A stretch of DNA of 5,576 nucleotides from NCBI GenBank assembly GCA_025361665.1, contig JANYKF010000317.1, forward strand, positions 1 through 5,576, given 5' to 3'. Positions 1-5,576 of the stretch are shown in pieces. How positions within the stretch are numbered: position 1 is the stretch's first letter; each line of letters starts with the position of its first letter. This DNA comes from Clostridiaceae bacterium (GTDB lineage: Bacteria; Bacillota; Clostridia; DSM-8532). Under the pieces are notes generated by a model. That model was not told where the DNA came from. It did not search any database and was given only the letters and a program-made list of their open reading frames with translations. Both the position numbers and the translations under genes were made by a program.

Positions 1-1359
1 GATGCCTTCTGCGTTCAGAGCGGCCATTCTTCCCGCGATGACATTCCCTTGCAGTACCAAGCGGTTTGTATCGACTGCCTCACGATAGGGTGCGCGCAAG
101 ACTGCATCAGCATCTTCAGGATTTCCATCTGGAATCAGCTCTTTGTAGGAAGCCCATCTGTTGGACGGTTTCAGGATTTTTCTGTCATCAGCTGTCCAAG
201 TGATCAATTCAACCGGACGCCCGCTTTTTTCGCGTGGCAGGGACAAAGGCTCATATGCATTCATCAACTGGCTGAACACATGGTTGACCGTATCGATGAT
301 GGCGTCCGTGCAGCGGTAGCATTTCGAAAGCTGTCGTGCGGATCCCTGCTTGGCGATGAGTTCGATTGCCTCTCCAAATACCCGATAATCCGCACCGCGA
401 AAGCCATAGATGGACTGTTTGCTGTCTCCGACGATGAACAGGCGTCCTGGAGGAATGGCCCCTTGCCCATCCCGGATGAGCAGGTTGACAATGCGCATCT
501 GCAGCGGATTCACATCCTGAAATTCGTCCATCATGAGGTGACGGAAGGAATCCCGGATGGAACGGCAACTCTCCGGTCTCTCCAACAGGTCACAGGCCAG
601 AAGTTCCAGATCGGAAAAATCAAGTACATTCTCCCTGTCCTTGTACGCTCGAAATCGGTTGTCAAGCTGCTCCAGCAGGTCAAGTCCAATATGTTCGAGC
701 GCGCTGATTCCTGGGGCTTCTATCTGTGATTCATGTTGCGAATGTCGGGCTTTTACAGCCTCTACAGTATCTCCTGCGCCCCGCATGCCTTGATACAAGT
801 AGATGACCGCATCCCGCAAGGATATCTCGGCGATTTCCGCCCCATATATCGTCATTAAGGAATTTAGACGTTCTTTCTGTGATGCGTCATCAAAAATCGC
901 TCGGATAGAGGCGTCAGCAAACCGCAGTAGCAGGACTTTGGTGTCGACTTCCTCCAAAATGGTGAATCCGGGGTCTATGCCCAATACCTGAAAATATTGT
1001 CGGATCAGTTTGCCTAGAAAGCCATGAATCGTATCGATTCGTGCATCCGACATGCGAAGCCGGAAATCTGTCAAACGGCGGTCATTTGCGTATTGCGGTT
1101 TTTTCAGCCGGACGGCAAGTTCGTGGTGGATGCGGTCCTTCATTACCGTTGCTGCTTTCCGTGTGAAGGTGATGGCCACGATAGCATCCAGATCCGCATC
1201 CGTTTCTTCCAGGAGGATGCGTACAAACCGCGCTGTGAGAACACGGGTCTTTCCGGAACCGGCACTGGCCCGCAAAGCCGTATTTTCCCTGAAATCAAGT
1301 GCCAGAGCCTGTTCGTCATTCACGCCGAATTGTTCCGCGAGGGCTTCCGTATTTATCAT
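1..1359 (-). CDS. addA: AddA-like UvrD/RecB-family helicase-nuclease subunit, N-terminal part (453 codons, truncated by window edge)
   Basis: This is the motor subunit of an AddAB-type complex. Family members are cytoplasmic ATP-dependent 3'-5' helicases that process double-strand DNA ends together with AddB. Reading from ATG at 1359-1357, the frame stays open to base 1. Visible SF1A motifs are: a Q-motif-like NDEQ (residues 14-17); Walker A, ASAGSGKT (31-38); motif Ia, ITFTRKAA (63-70); TIHGF (110-114); LDFSDLE (246-252); Walker B/motif II, DEFQD (278-282); motif III, GDSKQSIYGFRGA (311-323); and motif IV, with Arg349 in CYRC where NFRS or NYRS is more usual. Full-length AddA proteins have about 1100-1250 residues, so the 2A/2B domains and any C-terminal nuclease lie outside the window. 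The start is fixed by GGAGG at 1364-1368 and by the ATGA overlap with the addB stop, which suggests translational coupling. A RecB-like or generic UvrD name is possible, but the AddB partner favours AddA. Confidence 0.9.
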   Translation of the reverse strand, partial: MINTEALAEQFGVNDEQALALDFRENTALRASAGSGKTRVLTARFVRILLEETDADLDAIVAITFTRKAATVMKDRIHHELAVRLKKPQYANDRRLTDFRLRMSDARIDTIHGFLGKLIRQYFQVLGIDPGFTILEEVDTKVLLLRFADASIRAIFDDASQKERLNSLMTIYGAEIAEISLRDAVIYLYQGMRGAGDTVEAVKARHSQHESQIEAPGISALEHIGLDLLEQLDNRFRAYKDRENVLDFSDLELLACDLLERPESCRSIRDSFRHLMMDEFQDVNPLQMRIVNLLIRDGQGAIPPGRLFIVGDSKQSIYGFRGADYRVFGEAIELIAKQGSARQLSKCYRCTDAIIDTVNHVFSQLMNAYEPLSLPREKSGRPVELITWTADDRKILKPSNRWASYKELIPDGNPEDADAVLRAPYREAVDTNRLVLQGNVIAGRMAALNAEGI

Positions 1360-4300
1360 TGCCCCTCCAATTTCGCCATCATGCCGGACTTGCGTGCCAT
1401 GCGAACCTCGTCAAGCTTCGCCATCATGCCGGACTTGCATGCCATGCGAACCTCGTCAAGCTTCGCCGTCATGCCGGACTTGCGTGCCATGCGAACCTCG
1501 TCATGCCTGCAAATCGCCGTATATTGGCAATCATACTGCCTTACCTTTGCCGGGCAAGTCAGGGGAAGGCGAAAATCTCCGTCCCTTATACGTGAAACGA
1601 CCCCGCCGGCCTCATCTTCCACCCATTCCAGCAGCACATCCATATTCTCTTCCGAAAGAACCTGGGGACGTTTTTTCGGTTCAAATAGCGCTGTTTTCAC
1701 ATCGGACCGGATTATGCCTTTCCACTCCAGCTTTTCTATGCTGAAATAGAGCAATGCAAGACATTCCGGCTTTTTCAACCCAAACCTTTCCTTCAGCATG
1801 GACTGCAGTGCGGTCCGATACAAGGGGAGCTGGAAATCATCTCCCATCACGATATCTTTCAATTCCTTCAGACCCTTTTTCTTGTAGTCGTACAGGATAT
1901 ATCGACCAGTGAACCGATGGTGCACATCTACTTCCAAGTCGACTCTATCAACAAATCCTTTCAACCTGATATCCGCGCCAAAAGACATTTCAAATGGTTG
2001 TTCCAATAGAATCGGGATCAGCCGGTTGCCTGTGGCCTCCCGGAATCGGGACAGATTGGCTGCATCGAGTTGCAGGAACCGGGTGAGTGTTTTCAATAGT
2101 GCCGATTTGCGAAACACAGCGGTTATGGGGGGCAATTGGGAAAAATCAAGCTTTTCCACAAGTTCTTCGAAGATCGATTCCAGTCTTTGACTGTCAAACT
2201 TTTCTGCAGGATTTCCCAAAGGGATGCCTGAAGTGGCTGATGAAGCAATATATGAAGAATTCGATGAAGCCTTGGATATAGTATTAAATGTTGTTTTGTA
2301 TGAACTGTTTGAGGAAGTGTTTGATGACGCATTGTCTGAAGCACTTGCTGAAGCATTGTCCGTGCGGTCGTGATAGGCACGCAGAACGTCATGATAAAAT
2401 GTTCCGATGTTCATGGCGTTCAGAGGCTCATCATCCTCTTTTGTCAACCCCAGCACGCGTTCGGTGAAATAGGTGAATGGGCAGTAGGCATAACTGTTCA
2501 GCTGTGAGGGGGAGAAACTGAAATCCGTCTCCTGTTGGGCAAGCAGCGGATTTTTCAACAGTCCGTCGAAAGCTCCTCGATAGGGGCTGTACTCTCGTTC
2601 CATTTCCATGGCCACGGCAATCAGCGGGTAACCAGTCCGCACCCATGGCATGGCAGCAACCCGATTCCGCATGGATATGGGTTTTGGACGGAGAACCGGA
2701 AGCAGTTCCGCAGAAATGCGGTCTGCGACATCATCCACAAATGGGGATGTGTTCATCAGTGCGCCATCCTCGGTGGCGGTGCACCAGGACAGGTGCAGGC
2801 CATTCCTTGCCGTGGCCAGGACCGCCCGAAACAGGACTTGTCCATGCAGGCGCTCCATTTCCGGATCGGGCAAGGGGATTCCGCATCGGCGTAATAGGGC
2901 TGTTTCGCGTTCAGTGAAGAGGATTGGAGGTGAAACAGGCCTTGGAAAGACGCCTTCATTCATACCCGGAAGATACACCGTATGATAGGACTGTCCGCCA
3001 GCCATTTCTGGAGACAGATATCTGACGCCTGCATGGTCTGTGGAAATGTAGCCGATATCGGTCGCTTCGAGCAGGGTCTGCAGGTCTCGCACCATTCGCG
3101 GGTACCAATCTGTGCCACCACCATATGGCATTACATCTGCTGATGCCTTTGTCACCGGGTCATCACCTTGGATTGCAGCAGGACTTCCATAGTCATTGAA
3201 GTCCCTGTCAATCAGGCGTTCCCAGATCGAGGCCGTTTTCGCAAGGAACACATGGAAGGTGGCCAAAGCCTTCATGTCACGCAGCAACAATTCGGCTGAC
3301 AGAATTCCTTGTTTGGCCATGTTCGAGATATGTGATTCCGGATCATATCGTTCCAACTGCTCCAGCAGTATGTGAACGGCTGATGACGGATCATCTGTTT
3401 TTTCCGGATGAAATGAGTGCAGGGAATCAAGCCACTCTTGAATATTTGACTGGAAGAGGCCCATCTTTTTCAGTTCTGCGATGAAACGGTTGTCCCATTG
3501 TTCCGGATTCGCCAGCGCGTCGCATTGCATTGCTGCCTGCCGCAGTTTGTCTGTCTCGTATCCCATGGTTTGGAGCAAAGGGAGTGGAACAAGGTATTTT
3601 GATGCGACCAGATTCTTCATGGATGCACCGTATTGGTCATCCATCCGAAGGAGCAGCAGCGCCATGAGGTCACGCACCAGCGGTATGCCATGCAGTGGGA
3701 CAGGGTGAGGAGAATCAAGCGGAATGCCCATTTCCGCAAAAACTTCGTTCAATTGGTGCCTGTATGATTCAGCATCAGGACAGAATATCGCGATTTGCTG
3801 TGGCGCCACACCATGTTCAGAAATCAGATGCATGATGGATCGAGCTGTTTCCCGAAGTTCGTGATCGCGGCAAGGATGACCGACCATGGACGAAATTGTT
3901 GGTGAAAAAGTAGTCTGTGTGAAAGAAGTTGGTGTGAATGCTTGATACAACGATTTGAGTGAAGGTGCTATTGGGTTGCTCATGGGTGCCGTCGTTTCGC
4001 TTATGTGTGTCTTCGATTCATTCAAGACAGCTTTCGATTCACTTCTGACTGTCGACGATACGCTCATGACAGCTGTCGGTTCGGAATGCTCGAAACCAAG
4101 TCCGATCAGATCAGCAAGTATGCCATCTCGGATCACATCCGGCCGTTGTGGGTCTGCGAAGGGAATTTTCACCCCCATGGCTTTATCAGGCAGATGGGGA
4201 TCCCAATAAGGGACATTGGCCATCATGTCCATATTTGGCCAGGCTTCGGTGATGCTCTTCAAAAGCTTATGCCGTGAGGCATCCAGACGCTGGAATCCGT

Positions 4301-4964
4301 CAATGACAAGCAAAGTGTTCCTGCTCAGGCATTCCGCAGTAGAAATGTGGTCTAGTGCCAGCAGGGGCAGATCTTCGGTATCCAGCCATCCGCCTTCCTC
4401 CATGCGCATTTGATAGGCGGAAAACACGTTTGCAAGAAATTCGAGTTTTTCTTTTGCCGAGTCGCCATCATGAAGGGAGTCCGGCAGGGTCGGAACCATC
4501 TCTTTCAAGCTGCTTTCCGGAACTCTTGCACGGTCCAGGTCAACAATTGCCTGCACCTTTTCCATTAAATTGCTTACAGTAACTCCCGCGCGTTTCAAGT
4601 CGGCAATTGCCTTGCATACTCCTTTTATGAATCCGGGCTTTTCCAGAACCTCATCATACGGATGGGGAACTGGCATTTTCCTTAGGACAGACTGGACAAG
4701 CACGCTGATTTCATGACGGCCTATTACATCCTCACGACGATAGTGACCTTTCAGAATGGCCTTGACAAGGTCATCGAATCCCCAGACATGGCCGTTGAAG
4801 AGACTGCCAGCCACTTCCATCAGTTGGGATCTCACTTCGAACATGGATTCGCGTGATGGGGTGAGGTATAGAAAGGATTGGCCAGCCAGCATGCGTTCGG
4901 CACATTGTCGAACCATCATCAGGCGGTCATTTGGCGAGAAGCTGCTCGTGAAGAGTTTCCTCAT
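1356..4964 (-). CDS. addB: AddB-like ATP-dependent nuclease subunit B (PD-(D/E)XK nuclease with degenerate helicase half), 1202 aa
   Basis: This is the partner subunit of AddA. In the known family it holds the inactive helicase scaffold that recognises Chi and a RecB-type nuclease that cuts the other strand. The N-terminus has no Walker A motif, unlike Bacillus AddB. Helicase-like remnants include IAIFCPDAESY (391-401) and LPGMNEGVFP (665-674). The nuclease region has Cys828 in YCPFTYF, His858 in TFYHDVL, Asp1006 in GFVDRVD, Asp1026 and Lys1028 in DYK, and Gln1045 to Tyr1049 in QLPLY. This is the RecB-family PD-(D/E)XK set. Cys1146 and Cys1152 near the C-terminus match Fe-S ligands, but the expected cysteine at 1143 is Gln. 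The length is close to that of Bacillus AddB (about 1166). Three repeat blocks interrupt the protein: 7-residue units at 293-334, 4-residue Ser-rich units at 869-912, and three 15-residue units near the C-terminus. The start ATG is preceded by AAGGTGG with a 6-nt gap. The stop overlaps the addA start. Confidence 0.9.
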   Translation of the reverse strand: MRKLFTSSFSPNDRLMMVRQCAERMLAGQSFLYLTPSRESMFEVRSQLMEVAGSLFNGHVWGFDDLVKAILKGHYRREDVIGRHEISVLVQSVLRKMPVPHPYDEVLEKPGFIKGVCKAIADLKRAGVTVSNLMEKVQAIVDLDRARVPESSLKEMVPTLPDSLHDGDSAKEKLEFLANVFSAYQMRMEEGGWLDTEDLPLLALDHISTAECLSRNTLLVIDGFQRLDASRHKLLKSITEAWPNMDMMANVPYWDPHLPDKAMGVKIPFADPQRPDVIRDGILADLIGLGFEHSEPTAVMSVSSTVRSESKAVLNESKTHISETTAPMSNPIAPSLKSLYQAFTPTSFTQTTFSPTISSMVGHPCRDHELRETARSIMHLISEHGVAPQQIAIFCPDAESYRHQLNEVFAEMGIPLDSPHPVPLHGIPLVRDLMALLLLRMDDQYGASMKNLVASKYLVPLPLLQTMGYETDKLRQAAMQCDALANPEQWDNRFIAELKKMGLFQSNIQEWLDSLHSFHPEKTDDPSSAVHILLEQLERYDPESHISNMAKQGILSAELLLRDMKALATFHVFLAKTASIWERLIDRDFNDYGSPAAIQGDDPVTKASADVMPYGGGTDWYPRMVRDLQTLLEATDIGYISTDHAGVRYLSPEMAGGQSYHTVYLPGMNEGVFPRPVSPPILFTERETALLRRCGIPLPDPEMERLHGQVLFRAVLATARNGLHLSWCTATEDGALMNTSPFVDDVADRISAELLPVLRPKPISMRNRVAAMPWVRTGYPLIAVAMEMEREYSPYRGAFDGLLKNPLLAQQETDFSFSPSQLNSYAYCPFTYFTERVLGLTKEDDEPLNAMNIGTFYHDVLRAYHDRTDNASASASDNASSNTSSNSSYKTTFNTISKASSNSSYIASSATSGIPLGNPAEKFDSQRLESIFEELVEKLDFSQLPPITAVFRKSALLKTLTRFLQLDAANLSRFREATGNRLIPILLEQPFEMSFGADIRLKGFVDRVDLEVDVHHRFTGRYILYDYKKKGLKELKDIVMGDDFQLPLYRTALQSMLKERFGLKKPECLALLYFSIEKLEWKGIIRSDVKTALFEPKKRPQVLSEENMDVLLEWVEDEAGGVVSRIRDGDFRLPLTCPAKVRQYDCQYTAICRHDEVRMARKSGMTAKLDEVRMACKSGMMAKLDEVRMARKSGMMAKLEGQ
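1362..1368 (-). promoter_or_regulatory. Ribosome binding site of addA, inside the end of addB
   Basis: On the minus strand GGAGGGG lies 2 nt before the addA ATG; its GGAGG core is 4 nt away, which is rather short. The site is made of the last sense codons of addB (Leu-Glu-Gly-Gln) and directly follows the 45-bp tandem repeat. Together with the ATGA stop/start overlap, it points to coupled translation of addB and addA. Confidence 0.75.
1372..1506 (-). repeat. Three 45-bp in-frame tandem repeats at the 3' end of addB
   Basis: Units lie at 1372-1416, 1417-1461 and 1462-1506. The middle unit differs from the first by one base, and the third differs by two. On the minus strand they encode three near-identical 15-residue units, DEVRMARKSGMMAKL with minor variants (Arg to Cys in the middle copy, Met to Thr in the copy nearest the nuclease). 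The array starts just after Cys1152 and His1154 and ends just before the terminal Glu-Gly-Gln, so it forms a basic tail after the Fe-S/nuclease domain. The high identity implies recent duplication, so copy number may vary between strains. Confidence 0.95.
2229..2360 (-). repeat. Degenerate 12-bp repeats encoding a Ser/Asn-rich 4-residue repeat in AddB
   Basis: Residues 869-912 of AddB can be written as eleven 4-residue units, such as DNAS, SNTS, SNSS, SKAS and SATS. Ser or Thr occupies the fourth position in all but one. The block sits about ten residues after nuclease His858 and well before the catalytic Asp1006. It is probably a disordered loop inserted in the nuclease domain. At the DNA level the recurring element on the plus strand is tgaagc or similar, spaced by multiples of 12 bases, with considerable divergence. 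Confidence 0.75.
3963..4088 (-). repeat. Six degenerate 21-bp repeats encoding a 7-residue repeat in AddB
   Basis: AddB residues 293-334 divide into six 7-residue units without gaps, for example HSEPTAV, RSESKAV and ISETTAP. Ser or Asn is at position 2, Glu often at position 3, and a small or Thr/Ala residue at position 6. In DNA, TTCGATTCA recurs exactly 21 bases apart near 4013 and 4034. The block is followed by a Ser/Thr-rich stretch to about residue 365. It probably forms a flexible linker between helicase-like subdomains. The spacing of hydrophobic residues does not fit a coiled coil. Confidence 0.75.
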
Positions 4965-4970
4965 AAGGTG

Positions 4971-4977
4971 CCACCTT
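4971..4977 (-). promoter_or_regulatory. Ribosome binding site of addB
   Basis: On the minus strand AAGGTGG stands 6 nt before the addB ATG and has one mismatch from AAGGAGG. It coincides with the edge of the first 60-bp repeat, so the next unit carries the same AAGGTG near 5032-5037 and the third a weaker version. Only the copy beside the ATG is positioned to act as a ribosome binding site. Confidence 0.6.
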
Positions 4978-5151
4978 CGTTTTCACAATTTCTGCTTCAG
5001 TTTGAATTCTGTGCGTTTGCTGTATTTATTTCACCTTCGTTTTCACAATTAGAGCTTCAGTTTGAAATCTGTGAATTCGCTATATTTATTTCACCTACAT
5101 TATCACAATTTCTGCTTATGATTGTAATTCGTGCATCTATTGTATTCATTT
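4972..5151. repeat. Three 60-bp tandem direct repeats in the addB / NERD intergenic region
   Basis: Units lie at 4972-5031, 5032-5091 and 5092-5151, with an exact 60-base period and no gap. By eye the first two share about 52 of 60 bases and the third about 45 of 60 with the first. The best conserved parts are CACCTTCGTTTTCACAATT at the left of each unit and TGTATTTATTT at the right. A fourth start at 5152 decays at once. The block is AT-richer than the flanking genes. All three minus frames contain stops, so it is not coding for the addB strand. Its place in the addBA leader and promoter region suggests a regulatory or simply duplicated leader, but no known operator was recognised. Confidence 0.9.
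5099..5107 (-). promoter_or_regulatory. Possible extended -10 promoter element for addBA
   Basis: On the minus strand TGTGATAAT fits an extended -10 (TG-N-GATAAT, 5 of 6 to TATAAT). No convincing -35 is present at the usual distance. Transcription from here would give a leader of about 130 nt spanning the first two 60-bp repeats. The equivalent positions in the other two repeats read TGTGAAAAC and lack this element. This is a weak candidate. Confidence 0.25.
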
Positions 5152-5170
5152 CCCATTATGGCACAGTCAA

Positions 5171-5202
5171 TTGATTTCTGAAACAGCCAGATGTGGTATC
5201 AT
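5171..5202 (+). promoter_or_regulatory. Candidate promoter of the NERD gene
   Basis: An extended -10, TGGTATCAT, occupies 5194-5202 (TATCAT is 5 of 6 to TATAAT). A TTGATT hexamer at 5171-5176 could be the -35, but the 20-base spacer is longer than normal. The leader to the ATG at 5255 would be about 45 nt. An 8-base palindrome, TCAATTGA, overlaps the -35 at 5167-5174. Confidence 0.35.
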
Positions 5203-5227
5203 GAAGTCAGTGTGAAGTCGTGAGGTC
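5202..5227 (+). repeat. Short direct repeats TGAAGTC/TGAGGTC just after the NERD -10
   Basis: TGAAGTC occurs at 5202-5208 and 5213-5219, and TGAGGTC at 5221-5227. The copies sit around the predicted transcription start of the NERD gene. They may be an operator or chance; the unequal spacing (11 then 8) argues against a simple array. Confidence 0.35.
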
Positions 5228-5240
5228 GGTTCATTTCATC

Positions 5241-5245
5241 GGAGG
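5241..5245 (+). promoter_or_regulatory. Ribosome binding site of the NERD gene
   Basis: GGAGG with a 9-nt gap to ATG at 5255. It decides the start: the frame beginning at 5255 gives a typical NERD-protein N-terminus (MATLIPHLDP), whereas the longer open frame from 5220 lacks a ribosome binding site and its first part does not look like protein. Confidence 0.7.
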
Positions 5246-5254
5246 GCAGGACCT

Positions 5255-5570
5255 ATGGCAACCCTCATTCCGCATCTTGATCCCATGGATAACAAAAATG
5301 AAGGAGAGCGTGCCGTATATACGACGGCGGCAAGGTTGCCGGCAGAGTACACGGTTTTATATTCATGGCATTTTCCAGATCGTGTGGAATCGTGAGACGC
5401 TGATGGATGAAACACTTTCTCGGGAAGCAGACTTCATCATCGTGCATCCGGCGTATGGATATATCGTTCTGGAAGTGAAGCAGGGCAGTGTCGGGTTTAT
5501 CGATGGACAATGGATGGAATACAAGGGGAAAGATTACTCGCCCATGCATGACCCTGGAACCCGAGTATGA
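5255..5570 (+). pseudogene. NERD (nuclease-related) domain protein, frame-disrupted N-terminal part
   Basis: NERD proteins are predicted nucleases distantly related to restriction-endonuclease folds, often fused to a UvrD- or DEAD-type helicase. From ATG 5255 the frame gives 46 residues (MATLIPHLDP at the start, VLYSWHFPDR near the end) and stops at TGA 5393-5395. The continuation lies one base forward (+1 relative frame). It reads through RETLMDE, READFIIVHP and VLEVKQG to a Gly-Gln-Trp element. The Asp of EADF and the Glu and Lys of LEVK are the expected conserved residues. This second frame ends at TGA 5568-5570, just after HDP, where relatives usually continue for hundreds of residues. 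The two parts join without overlap or gap if a single base is removed near 5381-5395. Explanations are a pseudogene, a sequencing or assembly error near a contig end, or much less likely a +1 programmed shift at TCG-TGA. The gene is divergent from addBA. Confidence 0.7.
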
Positions 5571-5576
5571 AGTGAT

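Noticed and set aside
49..729. Long plus-strand open frame of 226 codons, plus others at 1024-1749 and 1052-1744
   Set aside because: They lie antisense to addA and addB, whose minus-strand products carry complete family motifs. The plus frames show no recognisable domain and no convincing ribosome binding site.
4972..5151. CRISPR array
   Set aside because: The units diverge along their whole length, with no constant repeat alternating with unique spacers, no strong palindrome and no cas gene.
4972..5151. CRP/FNR-type operators based on TGTGA in each repeat
   Set aside because: Each unit has only a half-site (TGTGA on the minus strand) without the matching inverted half at the right spacing.
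4878..5174. Plus-strand frame across the 60-bp repeats, giving a 20-residue hydrophobic repeat protein
   Set aside because: The frame is open only because 60 is divisible by three. It starts antisense within addB, has no good ribosome binding site, and the differences between units change amino acids freely.
4965..5254. SOS (LexA) box controlling addBA or the NERD gene
   Set aside because: Neither GAAC-N4-GTTC nor CTGT-N8-ACAG was found on either strand of the intergenic region.
5220..5570. NERD gene starting at ATG 5220 in the uninterrupted frame
   Set aside because: The first 55 or so codons of that frame show no family resemblance and have no ribosome binding site. The frame from ATG 5255 has GGAGG and a family-like N-terminus, so a frameshift is the better explanation.

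Overview
The window holds most of a bacterial AddAB-type recombination nuclease locus on the minus strand, and the start of a divergent NERD-domain gene on the plus strand. Base composition looks mid-range, Shine-Dalgarno sites are strong (GGAGG type), and the subunit B looks like AddB, with Fe-S cysteines around a RecB-type nuclease. This suggests a Bacillota-like bacterium, but the assignment is tentative because there is no rRNA or other marker. Both window ends cut through genes, so this may be a short contig or an arbitrary slice.

Layout by position: (1) 1-1359, minus: the first 453 codons of an AddA-like UvrD/RecB-family helicase, running off the left edge. (2) 1356-4964, minus: a complete 1202-residue AddB-like protein, with a degenerate helicase-like N-terminal half and a C-terminal PD-(D/E)XK nuclease. 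Its stop codon overlaps the addA start in an ATGA, so the order of transcription is addB then addA. (3) 4965-5254: a 290-bp divergent intergenic region, largely filled by three 60-bp tandem direct repeats. (4) 5255-5570, plus: a NERD (nuclease-related domain) gene with a good ribosome binding site. Its reading frame is broken near 5381-5395, and the restored frame stops at 5568-5570, so it is probably a pseudogene or affected by sequence errors.

AddA and AddB homologues form a heterodimer that unwinds and degrades DNA from double-strand ends and loads RecA at Chi-type sites. They also attack linear foreign DNA. NERD proteins are predicted nucleases, often fused to helicases. A functional link between the two divergent units is possible but unproven.

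The most unusual property is the density of tandem repeats around addB. There are four unrelated arrays: 60-bp units upstream of the gene, 21-bp units (7-residue repeats) in the N-terminal half, 12-bp units (4-residue Ser-rich repeats) inside the nuclease region, and 45-bp units (15-residue repeats) at the extreme C-terminus. All periods are multiples of three. One of the four expected Fe-S cysteines also appears to be displaced.
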